Made by a program: the position numbers and the translations under genes
Origin: Bradyrhizobium diazoefficiens
GTDB taxonomy: Bacteria; Pseudomonadota; Alphaproteobacteria; Rhizobiales; Xanthobacteraceae
DNA length: 64,000 bases
NCBI RefSeq assembly: GCF_016612535.1
Contig: NZ_JAENXS010000002.1
Location: 1,426,001-1,490,000, forward strand
Direction: 5' to 3'
In this document: positions 17,620 through 26,744 of the stretch, piece after piece
How the letters are laid out: every line of letters begins with the position of its first letter
How positions within the stretch are numbered: the stretch's first letter is position 1
The notes under the pieces: model-generated
What the model was told of the DNA's origin: nothing
The model's database searches: none
Seen by the model: only the letters and a program-made list of their open reading frames with translations

Positions 17620-17812
17620 GCGCTGGCAGGTCTCCCGGCTTCCGGAGCAGGGTTTCCCCTTCGATCCCCGCCTTCCCGATCCGCAAGGCGGATCAGTGGC
17701 TTCGGGCATCTCTCCGGTCACGGTCGCGGGGGCGGCTGCATTTTGGATCCGAATCTTGCCGATTCGGCCCCTATCGCATTCCCTCTTCGCCTGTCATAGG
17801 ACAGGAACCAAC
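17620..17812 (-). promoter_or_regulatory. Cobalamin (B12) riboswitch upstream of the cob operon
   Basis: Minus-strand reading gives, in order, GTTCCTGTCCTATGACAGG, GAAGAGGGAATGCGATAGG, the core GCAGCCGCCCCCGCGACCGT, the B12 box GAAGCCACTGATCC, GGGAAGGCGGGG, and the closing GAAGCCGGGAGACCTGCC. It precedes DUF1636-cobW-cobN onward and should provide feedback repression of synthesis by adenosylcobalamin. The divergent cobO gene starts 52 bases beyond its 5' end, so both promoters share a very short region. Confidence 0.93.
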
Positions 17813-17864
17813 GCCGGACCACCATTTGCCCCCGGCTGCCTCTTGTCAAGCCGAAGGACCAGGT

Positions 17865-18503
17865 ATGATGACGCCTGAACCGGATACCCAAACGGTCGAC
17901 GAAACCGACGCCCGGCATGCCGCGAAAATGGCGAAAATCAAGGTCGCCCGCGACAAGATCATGGCGACCAAGAGTGGCGAAAAGGGCCTCATCATCGTCC
18001 ACACCGGCGCCGGCAAGGGCAAGTCCTCCTCCGCCTTCGGCATGATCGTGCGCTGCGTCGCTCATGGCTTCCCCTGCGCCGTGGTGCAGTTCATCAAGGG
18101 CGCCTGGGACACCGGCGAGCGACGCCTGCTCACCGGCCATTTCGGCGAGCTCTGCCAGTTCCACGCGATGGGCGAAGGTTTTACCTGGGAGACGCAGGAT
18201 CGCGCCCGCGATATCGCCGCCGCGCGCACCGGGTGGGAGAAGGCCAAGGAGCTGATCCTCGATTCCAGCCTGCGCATGGTCGTGCTCGACGAGATCAACA
18301 TCGCGCTGCGCTACGATTATCTCGATATCGCAGAGGTCGTCGATTTCCTGAAAACACAGAAGCCGCCGATGACGCATGTCGTGCTCACCGGGCGCAACGC
18401 CAAGGACGAGCTGATCGAGATCGCTGATCTCGTCACCGAGATGACCTTGGTGAAGCATCCGTTCCGCTCCGGCATCAAGGCGCAAGCCGGCGTCGAGTTC
18501 TGA
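17865..18503 (+). CDS. cobO: Corrinoid adenosyltransferase CobO
   Basis: Transfers the adenosyl group of ATP to cob(I)yrinic acid a,c-diamide. The 212-residue protein has the CobA/CobO P-loop GAGKGKSS at 48-55, [28 protein letters not shown] and [14 protein letters not shown]. The longer upstream reading frame crosses the opposite-strand riboswitch, so the ATG at 17865, preceded by a GAAGGACCAGG ribosome binding site, is chosen. It is followed after 7 bases by cobQ and is divergent from the main cob operon. Confidence 0.94.
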   Translation: MMTPEPDTQTVDETDARHAAKMAKIKVARDKIMATKSGEKGLIIVHTGAGKGKSSSAFGMIVRCVAHGFPCAVVQFIKGAWDTGERRLLTGHFGELCQFHAMGEGFTWETQDRARDIAAARTGWEKAKELILDSSLRMVVLDEINIALRYDYLDIAEVVDFLKTQKPPMTHVVLTGRNAKDELIEIADLVTEMTLVKHPFRSGIKAQAGVEF

Positions 18504-18510
18504 CGACACG

Positions 18511-19959
18511 ATGGCTCGCGCATTGATGATCCAGGGAGCCGGCTCGGACGTGGGCAAATCGCTCATCGTCGCCGGCCTTGCGCGCGCCTTCACGCGGCGA
18601 GGCCTGCGCGTGCTTCCCTTCAAGCCGCAGAACATGTCGAACAATGCGGCCGTCACCGTCGACGGCGGCGAGATCGGCCGCGCCCAGGCGCTTCAAGCAC
18701 TCGCCGCCGGCGTCGAGCCGCACACCGACATGAACCCGGTGCTGCTGAAGCCGGAGACCGATGTCGGGGCGCAAGTCATCGTGCAGGGAAAGCGCATCGC
18801 GACCGCGCGGGCGCGGGAATATGCGGCGATGAAGCCGTCGCTGATGGGTGCGGTGCTGGAGAGTTTTGCGCGCCTGAAAGCGCGTGCCGATCTCGTGCTG
18901 GTGGAAGGTGCCGGTAGTCCGGCCGAGGTGAACTTACGCAAGGCCGACATCGCGAATATGGGCTTTGCGCGCAAGGCCGACGTGCCCGTCGTGCTGGTCG
19001 GCGACATCGACCGTGGCGGCGTCATCGCCCAACTCGTCGGCATCAAGACGGTGATCGATCCCAATGATGCGGCCATGATCCAGGGTTTTGTCATCAATAA
19101 GTTCCGCGGCGATCCCACGCTGTTCGATGACGCCTACAAGCTGATCGAGCAGAAGACATCCTGGCGCGGCTTTGGCGTGCTGCCCTGGTTCGCGCGCGCC
19201 GGCGAGCTACCGGCTGAGGATGCGCTGGGCCTCAGTGATGCGCGCAAGCCGGGCCAGTGCAAGATTGCTTGTCTGGCGCTATCGCGGATCGCCAATTTCG
19301 ACGATCTCGATCCGCTCAAGCTCGAAGCGGGAGTCGATCTCGTGATGGTGCGCCCGGGCGAGGCTATTCCGGGCGACGTCAGGCTCGTCATCATCCCCGG
19401 CTCCAAATCTACCCGCGGAGACCTCGCCTTCTTGCGCGCGCAGGGCTGGGACATCGATCTGTTGGCGCATCATCGCCGCGGCGGCCATGTGCTCGGCCTC
19501 TGCGGCGGCTATCAAATGCTCGGACGTAGCGTCGCCGATCCCGATGGCATCGAGGGCCCCGCCGGCGAAACGCCGGGCCTTGGGCTTCTGGACGTGACGA
19601 CGGTGATGAGCCCGGAGAAAACGCTGACGCGTGTTGCGGCCGTGCATGCGGCTACCGATCAGCCGATCCAGGCCTACGAAATCCACATCGGCCGTACCGA
19701 CGGACCCGATCGCGTCCGCCCATTCGCGAAACTGAACGGCGAGCCCGAAGGCGCGATCTCCAGCGACGGACGCGTACAGGGCAGCTATCTGCACGGCCTG
19801 TTCACGTCGGACGAATTCCGCAAGGCGTTTTTGGCAAAGCTCGGTATTCCCGCGGGCGAGGAGCCCTATCACGCCCGGGTCGAGAGCGCGCTCGATGCAC
19901 TTGCCGATCATATCGAAAAGCATCTCGACGTCGATGGCCTGCTCGCGCTAGCGCGCTAG
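18511..19959 (+). CDS. cobQ: Cobyric acid synthase
   Basis: ATP/glutamine-dependent amidation of the b, d, e and g side chains of adenosylcobyrinic acid a,c-diamide. The 482-residue protein has the P-loop GAGSDVGKS near the N-terminus, the [10 protein letters not shown] block, [13 protein letters not shown], and the glutamine amidotransferase nucleophile Cys331 in [20 protein letters not shown] near the C-terminus carries the triad histidine. It lies 7 bases after cobO and its last codon overlaps the convergent cobC end by 4 bases. Confidence 0.95.
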   Translation: MARALMIQGAGSDVGKSLIVAGLARAFTRRGLRVLPFKPQNMSNNAAVTVDGGEIGRAQALQALAAGVEPHTDMNPVLLKPETDVGAQVIVQGKRIATARAREYAAMKPSLMGAVLESFARLKARADLVLVEGAGSPAEVNLRKADIANMGFARKADVPVVLVGDIDRGGVIAQLVGIKTVIDPNDAAMIQGFVINKFRGDPTLFDDAYKLIEQKTSWRGFGVLPWFARAGELPAEDALGLSDARKPGQCKIACLALSRIANFDDLDPLKLEAGVDLVMVRPGEAIPGDVRLVIIPGSKSTRGDLAFLRAQGWDIDLLAHHRRGGHVLGLCGGYQMLGRSVADPDGIEGPAGETPGLGLLDVTTVMSPEKTLTRVAAVHAATDQPIQAYEIHIGRTDGPDRVRPFAKLNGEPEGAISSDGRVQGSYLHGLFTSDEFRKAFLAKLGIPAGEEPYHARVESALDALADHIEKHLDVDGLLALAR

Positions 19960-20933
19960 TCTAGCACCTCGGCGAGGCGCGTCCATTCGGCCTCAATGCC
20001 CGGAAGCCCGAGGCGCAGCCATGTCGGGTTCTGCGCGAAGACACGGGACCAGATTTGGCCTTGCGCCAGCTTCTGCTGCGCGGCAAGTGCGCCCGGCGTC
20101 TCGTAGAGACGAAACAGTGGCGCGCCGCCGACGAGCTGCCAGCCTTGCGACTGCACCATCTCGTCGAGGCGAACACAGTCACGCGCAAGCCGCGCTGACG
20201 TCGCCTTGGCCCAGGCATCGTCGCGCAAGGCGCGGCAGCCGATCGCGATCGCCGCACCTGACACCGGCCATGGACCTGACGCCGCCGCGAGCTTGCCGAT
20301 GTCGGCCGCATTGCCGAGCGCGAAGCCGAGCCGCAAGCCGGCAAGACCATAAAACTTTCCGAAGGAGCGGAGGATCAGCAGCCCCGGCCGGTCGGCTTCT
20401 GAGGCGAGCGAGAGCTCGGGAACGGCATCAATAAAACTCTCGTCGATGACGAGGCGGCCGACGCGCGGCAAGAGCGCGAGCAAATCCTTTGGCGCATGAC
20501 GGCGTCCGTCAGGATTGTTGGGATTGACGACGATGGCGAGATCCGCCCCCGCCAGCGCATCGAGCTCCCAGACCTCCTCGACCTCCCATCCCGCAGCCGA
20601 GAGAACGGGAGCGTATTCGTTGTATATCGGCGCGAAGATGCGCGCCCGGCCACCCGGCGCGAGCTGCGGCAACAGTTGAATGGCGGCTTGCGCGCCGCCC
20701 ATCGCGACGACGGGCGCAGCTGTGCCATAGGCATGCCGGGCCGCCCGGTGCAACGCGTCGATCTCGGATCGCGACGGCAACGCCTGCCAATGATGCGCGC
20801 TGATCTCGCCCACGGGATAAGGCAGCCGGTTGATCCCGGTCGAGAGATCGATCCAGTCGTCCGCGCGTCCGCCAAAACGCTGCCGGGCGTGATCGAGATT
20901 TCCACCGTGCTCGCGCATTCCCTGTTCTTTCAC
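19956..20933 (-). CDS. cobC: L-threonine-O-3-phosphate decarboxylase
   Basis: PLP enzyme of the aminotransferase fold-type I that makes (R)-1-amino-2-propanol phosphate for the corrin linker. The 325-residue protein has [17 protein letters not shown] at 137-143, the aspartate of DES at 164-166, and the PLP lysine Lys193 in [16 protein letters not shown]. It uses P. denitrificans naming (Salmonella CobD). It overlaps cobD by 4 bases; a start at residue 6 (20918) is also possible. Confidence 0.93.
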   Translation of the reverse strand: MKEQGMREHGGNLDHARQRFGGRADDWIDLSTGINRLPYPVGEISAHHWQALPSRSEIDALHRAARHAYGTAAPVVAMGGAQAAIQLLPQLAPGGRARIFAPIYNEYAPVLSAAGWEVEEVWELDALAGADLAIVVNPNNPDGRRHAPKDLLALLPRVGRLVIDESFIDAVPELSLASEADRPGLLILRSFGKFYGLAGLRLGFALGNAADIGKLAAASGPWPVSGAAIAIGCRALRDDAWAKATSARLARDCVRLDEMVQSQGWQLVGGAPLFRLYETPGALAAQQKLAQGQIWSRVFAQNPTWLRLGLPGIEAEWTRLAEVLD

Positions 20934-21883
20934 GCGAACGCGAGGATCGCAAGCAGGCCCGCGAGCAGCAGCATGGCGCGGCGGTAGATCGTCAGGCCCT
21001 GGGTGATGTCGGCGGCGAGCGGATCACGGGCCGCCTCGTTGAGCCAAGGCTCGTTGGCGATGCTGTCGTGATAGATGCGGGGTCCGCTGAGGCGAACTCC
21101 GAGCGCGCCAGCCATGGCAGCCTCGGGCCAGCCGGCATTGGGCGAGCGATGACGGCGTGCATCACTTCTCATGCATGACAGCGCTTCGGATCGCCGCGGC
21201 GCGAGCAGCACGAAGAGAAAACCGGTCAGACGGGCCGGGATGAAGTTCGCGACATCGTCGATGCGCGCAGCCGCCCAACCGAAGGCCTCGTGCCGTTCGC
21301 TGCGATGACCGATCATGGAGTCCAGCGTGTTGATCGCCTTGTAGCCCAAAATGCCGGGCAGACCGAAGAGCGAGCCCCAGAACACGGGCGCGACGATGCC
21401 GTCGGAGGCGTTTTCGGCGAGGCTCTCGATGGCGGCGCGTGCGATCCCGGCCTCATCAAGCGCGGCGGGATCGCGGCCGACGATACGCGAGACTGCTTCG
21501 CGCGCGGCAGCAATGTCACCGCCCAGCAGAGGATGTGCGACGGCGGCGACATGGTCGTGCAGCGAGCGGAGTGCCACCAACGGCCACGCCAGGACTCCGA
21601 CCAGCGCGATCTGGCTCCAGCCCCAAGGCAGTAAGAATCGAAGCAAGGACTGAAGCACCCAACCGAGCGCGACCGCGAGTGCAATCACCAGAAGCGCTCC
21701 AGCGACGCCAGCAGCGCGGCGAAGCCATGGCGGATCGGGAGCGCGATTCCAGCCGGCGTCGATCGCGGCGATCAACCGGCCGACCCAGGTGACGGGGTGG
21801 CCGATCCGCGCAAACAGTTTTGACGGCCAGCCCAGCAGGGCATCCACCGCCATCGCCACCACCATCGCGCCCGCAAAGCCCAC
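20930..21883 (-). CDS. cobD: Adenosylcobinamide-phosphate synthase (CbiB/CobD)
   Basis: Integral membrane amide synthase joining aminopropanol phosphate to adenosylcobyric acid. The 317-residue protein has several hydrophobic segments (residues about 1-20, 60-85, 90-110, 295-317). Family blocks are DALLGWPSK, HPVTWVGRLI, ESLAENASDGIVAPVFW, AINTLDSMIGHRSERH and DDVANFIPARLTG. It is the first gene of the cobD-cobC pair, with a 121-base divergent spacer to cobP. No riboswitch features were seen in that spacer. Confidence 0.93.
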   Translation of the reverse strand: MGFAGAMVVAMAVDALLGWPSKLFARIGHPVTWVGRLIAAIDAGWNRAPDPPWLRRAAGVAGALLVIALAVALGWVLQSLLRFLLPWGWSQIALVGVLAWPLVALRSLHDHVAAVAHPLLGGDIAAAREAVSRIVGRDPAALDEAGIARAAIESLAENASDGIVAPVFWGSLFGLPGILGYKAINTLDSMIGHRSERHEAFGWAAARIDDVANFIPARLTGFLFVLLAPRRSEALSCMRSDARRHRSPNAGWPEAAMAGALGVRLSGPRIYHDSIANEPWLNEAARDPLAADITQGLTIYRRAMLLLAGLLAILAFA

Positions 21884-22004
21884 ACCGGCCTCCTGTTCCG
21901 CCCCTGTTGCGCAAAGCGAAGGCAGAGCGCAAGCCCCTGCCCGCCTGATTTCGGCTTTGTCTTTGGCCGCGTTTGGTGATTAGTCAGGCCCACAGGAGAC
22001 CTTC

Positions 22005-22508
22005 ATGGCCGTCATCTTGATCACGGGCGGAGCGCGATCGGGCAAGAGCCAACGTGCGGAAACGCGCGTGCGCGCCTTCCCCGGGCAGCCCGTCTATATC
22101 GCGACGGCCGAGGCGCTCGATGCGGAAATGGACGCGCGCATCGCCAGGCACCGCGCGCGGCGCGGAACCGACTGGATCGAGCGCGAGGTGCCGCTCGATC
22201 TCGTGCCTGCGCTAACCGCAACCGATGGCGGCGGCGCAAGGCTCGTCGACTGCCTGACGTTGTGGCTCTCCAATCTGATGCATGCGGAGCGCGACTGGGA
22301 ACACGAGATGAGCAAGCTCTCCACCACCCTGCCCCGCCTCAAGAGTCCCGTCGTCTTCGTCACCAACGAAGTCGGCCTCGGCATCGTGCCCGACAACGCA
22401 CTGGCGCGCAGCTTTCGCGACGCCGCTGGGATCATGAACCAGATCATCGCGGCCACCGCTGACGAGGTCGAGTTCGTCGTCGCCGGCCTGCCAATGAAGC
22501 TGAAATGA
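22005..22508 (+). CDS. cobP: Adenosylcobinamide kinase / guanylyltransferase
   Basis: Bifunctional enzyme that phosphorylates adenosylcobinamide and then transfers GMP to it. The 167-residue protein starts with the P-loop GGARSGKS (8-15). His49 in ARIARHRARR corresponds to the guanylylated histidine of Salmonella CobU. LVDCLTLWLSNLM and FVTNEVGLGIVP are the other signature blocks. It overlaps cobV by 4 bases. Confidence 0.94.
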   Translation: MAVILITGGARSGKSQRAETRVRAFPGQPVYIATAEALDAEMDARIARHRARRGTDWIEREVPLDLVPALTATDGGGARLVDCLTLWLSNLMHAERDWEHEMSKLSTTLPRLKSPVVFVTNEVGLGIVPDNALARSFRDAAGIMNQIIAATADEVEFVVAGLPMKLK

Positions 22509-23290
22509 TGGCGCGCGCTGAAATTCTGAAAGACATCGTCGCCGATCTCAGGATCGCGACGTCTTTCGTCACGATCGTGCCGATGGCATCGTCGAAGCCG
22601 GCCGGTGACGGCGCCATCGCGCGCGCGACCTGGGCGCTGCCGCTTGCGGGGCTGCTGGTGGGCCTCGCGGGCGCCGCGGTCTATGCGCTCGCAAGCAGGC
22701 TGGGGCTGCCCTCCGCAACAGCCGCCCTGCTTGCGCTGGCGACGACCACCCTGATCACCGGCGCGCTGCACGAGGACGGGTTCGCCGACACCGCCGACGG
22801 CCTCGGTGGTGGACGGACGCGCGAGCGCAAGCTCGAGATCATGCGCGACAGCCGGATCGGCAGCTATGGCGTCTGCGCGCTGATCCTGTCGTTCGGTCTG
22901 CGCTGGAGCGCACTTGCGACGATCGCCAATCCGTGGATGGTGATGCTTGCGCTCGTCTCAGCGAATGCCGCGGCCCGCGCCGGCTTGCCGGCTTTCATGT
23001 CGCTGGTGCCGCCGGCGCGTTCCGACGGGCTGTCGTCGAGCGCGGGATCGCCGCCGGGCCGCAGCGTGGCCGTCGCTTTCGGACTTGGCACGCTTTGTCT
23101 TGCGCTGGCGCTCGGGCCGGCCAAGGCGCTGGTCGGCTTGGTCCTGCTGTCGCTCGCCGGGCTGATCCTGGCGCGACTTGCGACCCGCCAGATCGGCGGG
23201 CAGACCGGAGACATCCTTGGCGCTTTCGAGCAGGTCGGCGAAATCCTGATCCTGCTGGCCGCCGCAGCCTTCCTTCACGCGGGAGGATGA
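22505..23290 (+). CDS. cobV: Adenosylcobinamide-GDP ribazoletransferase (cobalamin synthase)
   Basis: Membrane enzyme joining adenosylcobinamide-GDP and alpha-ribazole (phosphate) as the last assembly step. The 261-residue protein is strongly hydrophobic with multiple transmembrane segments. The acidic motif HEDGFADTADGLGGGRTRER (around residues 88-107) and IMRDSRIGSYG are the CobS/CobV signature that binds Mg2+. It overlaps cobP and is followed by bluB after 3 bases. Confidence 0.94.
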   Translation: MMARAEILKDIVADLRIATSFVTIVPMASSKPAGDGAIARATWALPLAGLLVGLAGAAVYALASRLGLPSATAALLALATTTLITGALHEDGFADTADGLGGGRTRERKLEIMRDSRIGSYGVCALILSFGLRWSALATIANPWMVMLALVSANAAARAGLPAFMSLVPPARSDGLSSSAGSPPGRSVAVAFGLGTLCLALALGPAKALVGLVLLSLAGLILARLATRQIGGQTGDILGAFEQVGEILILLAAAAFLHAGG

Positions 23291-23293
23291 TCC

Positions 23294-23926
23294 ATGGTCG
23301 AGTTCGACGACACCTTCCGCCGGCAATTACGCGAGCTGTTCGTATGGCGCCGCGACTTGCGCCGCTTTCGCACCGACGCGCTGCCGGATGGCGCCGTCGA
23401 TCGCCTGATCGAGACGGCTTGTCTGTCACCCTCGGTCGGCCTCAGCCAGCCGTGGCGCTTCGTCATCGTCGACAATGCCGCACGGCGCCGCGCCGTGATC
23501 GACGACTTCAAGAGCTGCAACGCCGACGCGCTGAATTGCTACACCGGCGAGCGCGCCAGCCGCTATGCCGCGCTCAAGCTGTCGGGCCTTGAGCAGGCGC
23601 ACAGCCACCTCGCAGTGTTCGCGGACAAGGCCGGCGACATCGGCCACGGCCTCGGCCGCGCAACCATGCCCGAGACAACGGAATATTCGGTGGTGGCCGC
23701 GATCACTGCCATGTGGCTCGCCGCACGCGCGGAAGGTATCGGGCTCGGCTGGGTCTCGATCCTCAATCCGGAGCGGATCCACAGCGCGCTCGACGTGCCC
23801 GCCTCCTGGAAATTCATCGCCTATCTCTGCATCGGATATCCCGAGGCGGAGTGCGACCAGCCCGAGCTCGAGCGGGCGAAGTGGGAGCATCGGCGCAGCG
23901 CAAGCGAATTCACGCTGCGGCGCTAA
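23294..23926 (+). CDS. bluB: 5,6-dimethylbenzimidazole synthase
   Basis: Oxygen-dependent breakdown of reduced FMN into 5,6-dimethylbenzimidazole, the lower ligand that CobT then activates. The 210-residue flavin-destructase has FVWRRDLRRFR at the N-terminus, LSPSVGLSQPWRFVIV, MPETTEYSVVAAI and GLGWVSILNP, which match BluB rather than general nitroreductases. The ribosome binding site GGAGGATGATCC overlaps the end of cobV. With cobP and cobV it forms a lower-ligand module. It is the last cobalamin gene of the locus. Confidence 0.94.
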   Translation: MVEFDDTFRRQLRELFVWRRDLRRFRTDALPDGAVDRLIETACLSPSVGLSQPWRFVIVDNAARRRAVIDDFKSCNADALNCYTGERASRYAALKLSGLEQAHSHLAVFADKAGDIGHGLGRATMPETTEYSVVAAITAMWLAARAEGIGLGWVSILNPERIHSALDVPASWKFIAYLCIGYPEAECDQPELERAKWEHRRSASEFTLRR

Positions 23927-24024
23927 CCAGTGGCTGCGAATGAACATTCACATGCGCATTTTTCATCAATTGTGGTGGTCAGGCTTTCACGTTATGGTCA
24001 GGGATAATTTTTGCGAAACATTTC

Positions 24025-24528
24025 ATGACTGAGCGGCCCGCTCCTGCCCGCGTCGTGCCGGCGGTTGCCCGCCGCGATTTCATTCGCCTTGCGGGCGCAA
24101 CTGCAGCGGGATTCCTTGCGCTCGGCGCAATGCCGGACCGCATGCGAATCGTCGCCTCGATCACCAGCCTGTCGCTCGACGACGAACTGACCAGACGAAA
24201 CATGACCGAAAGTTCGACCTCTCGCCTTGGTGGGCTGATCGCAGGGTTGAGGCAGCGTGGCTGGGTCGAAGGGGTCAACTGTCGTTTCGAAATCCGTTCG
24301 AGTTCCGCCCGTTCGAGCACTGCCGCGACGTCGAGCTGGCGGCGCCGTCGATGTCATCAGCCGCGTGCGAGAGCGCCGCGCGTGAACTCACAGCCCTTCG
24401 AGAGGCGTCTATGCGCGCGCTGGATGACCTGCTCGCGCCTGCCGAGCAACGCTCGGTCTCCTGGGGCGTGGACTCACAAGCACGCGAGACAGAAATTTGT
24501 CAGTGACGGACGTCGACCAAGGGGTTGA
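24025..24528 (+). pseudogene. Decayed leader and fragment of an ABC-type substrate-binding protein
   Basis: The reading frame begins with an apparent twin-arginine-like leader (RRDFIRLAGATAAGFLALGA) and includes GLRQRGWVEGVNCRFEI. This pair is typical of the N-terminal ~60 residues of uncharacterised ABC substrate-binding proteins (PF04392 type), but the segment between them is shortened. After about base 24290 the frame turns into arginine/serine-rich nonsense. Another frame then looks protein-like for ~65 codons, ending ...ARETEICQ at about 24506. I read this as a degenerate remnant, possibly a junction of two fragments. A small novel protein cannot be excluded. Confidence 0.45.
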
Positions 24529-24643
24529 CGTCGCTAGTCGCCCGGTTGCACTGTTGGCAGGTGACTGACTGTGCCGAAGGTCACAATCTGCTTCACGATC
24601 GGCATTTTATTCTCAAAGCATTTCTTTCAAGCTGGAGATACCG

Positions 24644-26662
24644 ATGAAAATCCGGTCATCCCCTTGGGCGTTTCTTCTAATTCTGCTTTTGCTCTTTCCG
24701 CTGGCGATCCCCGACAAATGTCTTGCAGATGCGAGGGTAGCCCTCGTCATCGGAAATGGCGCCTATCGCAATGTCCCACGGTTGACCAATCCCGCGAACG
24801 ACGCCACCGATGTTGCGGCCGCACTCAAGGCCGTCGGATTTGAGACAATCGTGGCGACCGATCTCGATCGGGCCGGTATGGACGAGATTGCAATTCGCTT
24901 CGCCCGCGTAGCACAAAACGCGGACATTGCCCTCTTGTACTATAGCGGCCACGCCCTGCAATTTGCCGGTGTCAACTATCTGGCTCCCACCGACACGCAA
25001 ATGAAGGACGTCGCAGATCTGCGGCGCCTGGTGCGCCTCGACGATATGGTCGCCGACCTTCAGCAGGCCAAGAACTTACGTATTCTCGTGCTCGACGCCT
25101 GCCGCGATAACCCGTTTGCCAATGAGCTGCGACGGTCGCTCGGGTCCAGCCGGGCCGTTTCCGTGCAACGGGGATTGGCCAAGCTGGACAATGCGAAAGG
25201 CATGATCGTCGCATACGCCACCCAGTCCGGACAGACGGCGGAGGACGGTGATGGTCGCAACAGTCCGTACACCAAAGCATTTCTCGAAAACATTAAGGCG
25301 CCGGAAGAGATCGGAACGATTTTCCGCAGAGTTAGTTCGGACGTCTATGAAACGACAAAGCACGGCCAGTTGCCCGAGCTTTCGCTGTCGATCATCGGGG
25401 AGTTCTATCTGCACGGAAAAGTGGAAGTTGCGCTGACTCCCCAGCAATCAGGCTTGTCGCGAACGTTGCTAGGTACGCCGTTCAACGCTTCCGAGGTACC
25501 GTTCCTGTGCGATCAATGTCGCGAACAGATCAGAACTTCGTTTGTCGGTCAATCATTGCATTCCGCGCTCGTCTTGTCGTTTGACGGTGGATCCTACTGG
25601 TCAACAGGACGGCGCACCGCTCTCGAGGCACGAGCCAGCGCACTCGCTCAATGCTTGATTGCCAATCGGCAGGCCTGCTTCGTTTACGCAATCGATGGCC
25701 GGATCAGTTGGGACGAACCACCCCCGCCCCTGCCAATCGAACCGTGGTTTTCATCAAACCCCGCTGCCGCCAGGCCATTTAACATCCAGGAAATCGGGGC
25801 AATCCGCCCGGATGATCGGGAGAGGGCGGCACGGTTGTATCGGGAGTTTCACGGCAAGGCCCTCGCCGTTGGAGCAGACTGGCAGTGGACAATGACGGGC
25901 CGAGCCAATTCTGACAAGGAAGCCGCACGCGTAGCATTGCAGCGATGTGCCTACATAACCCATTCGCCGTGTCGTGTGGCCGCGATCGCCGATTCCCTCA
26001 TCGCCGACCACAACGTCCTGGATGCGGTGCCCCGCTCGATCCCCGCAGCACCGCTATCACAAGCCGTGACCGGGCCGGACTATGCATTGACGGGACCTGA
26101 GCTCAGACTGGACCAAATTCCGTTCGTCTGCGACCTGTGTCGCGAGCAGATCAAGCAGAATCTGAGCTCCAAACCCGATCATACTGCACTCGCTATTTCC
26201 TTCTCCGGTCGCTACTGGACAACCTGGGGTCGGGCCAGTGCTGAAGAGGCCCGGACGCGCGTCCTTGGTGGATGTTTGGGCGCATCTCAGTCGATGTGCT
26301 TCGTCTATGCCGTTGACGGAAAGATTGTCTGGAAGGAAGCCCCCTTGGACATCCCGCCTGCACCCTGGTTCACTCACGCAGGCGAGAGGCCTCTCGCCGT
26401 CAACGATCCCGGCGTCTTTTCCGACAACGCACGAAAGTTCATCGAGAAGTTCTACACTCCGGCTTCCGGCCAGAAAGCAATCGCCATGGGTCAGGGCGGC
26501 TACCTGGGGGTAGCGTTCGATCCGCAACTGAAGACCGAGAATGAGGCGGCGCGGCTCGCGCTCGATCGCTGCGGATTCCTGGTACAGGCGACCTGCCGGA
26601 TCATTGCGGTCAACGATAGCTATGTCGTCGAGGCTGATTCGCTTGCGCAGCTCCGGCGTTGA
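24644..26662 (+). CDS. Secreted caspase-like (C14) protein with duplicated cysteine-rich tail
   Basis: 672 residues. Residues 1-29 form a signal peptide ending in LADA. Residues 30-255 form a caspase/metacaspase p20-like domain with RVALVIGNGAY at the start, catalytic His103 in YYSGHALQ and Cys152 in LDACRDNPF; both dyad residues are kept, although the glycine after His is Ala. The tail has two copies of a ~170-residue unit offset by 207 residues. Each copy begins with a CxxCREQI motif (289-295 and 496-502) and continues with a Trp/Tyr strand and EARA...C pattern. Each ends in a second DUF4189-like block (404-450 and 610-657). The ribosome binding site GGAGA precedes ATG 24644. The gene stands alone and is visibly less G+C-rich than the cob genes. 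The substrate is unknown. Confidence 0.85.
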   Translation: MKIRSSPWAFLLILLLLFPLAIPDKCLADARVALVIGNGAYRNVPRLTNPANDATDVAAALKAVGFETIVATDLDRAGMDEIAIRFARVAQNADIALLYYSGHALQFAGVNYLAPTDTQMKDVADLRRLVRLDDMVADLQQAKNLRILVLDACRDNPFANELRRSLGSSRAVSVQRGLAKLDNAKGMIVAYATQSGQTAEDGDGRNSPYTKAFLENIKAPEEIGTIFRRVSSDVYETTKHGQLPELSLSIIGEFYLHGKVEVALTPQQSGLSRTLLGTPFNASEVPFLCDQCREQIRTSFVGQSLHSALVLSFDGGSYWSTGRRTALEARASALAQCLIANRQACFVYAIDGRISWDEPPPPLPIEPWFSSNPAAARPFNIQEIGAIRPDDRERAARLYREFHGKALAVGADWQWTMTGRANSDKEAARVALQRCAYITHSPCRVAAIADSLIADHNVLDAVPRSIPAAPLSQAVTGPDYALTGPELRLDQIPFVCDLCREQIKQNLSSKPDHTALAISFSGRYWTTWGRASAEEARTRVLGGCLGASQSMCFVYAVDGKIVWKEAPLDIPPAPWFTHAGERPLAVNDPGVFSDNARKFIEKFYTPASGQKAIAMGQGGYLGVAFDPQLKTENEAARLALDRCGFLVQATCRIIAVNDSYVVEADSLAQLRR

Positions 26663-26744
26663 CGCGGCATATCGGTCTCGTTTGTCACATCGATCAGCGG
26701 CCAGCAGCGGTCTCGGATTCTCAGATGTATCTTTTTGGTCCTTA

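Noticed and set aside
21884..22004. Possible third B12 riboswitch between cobD and cobP
   Set aside because: No B12 box or GGGAAG/GAGACCTGCC landmarks on either strand, and at 121 bases the spacer is too short for the full aptamer.
24644..26662. Caspase gene as part of an anti-phage defence system
   Set aside because: It has a signal peptide, stands alone and lacks any adjacent sensor, toxin or gasdermin-like gene, so a defence label is not supported.
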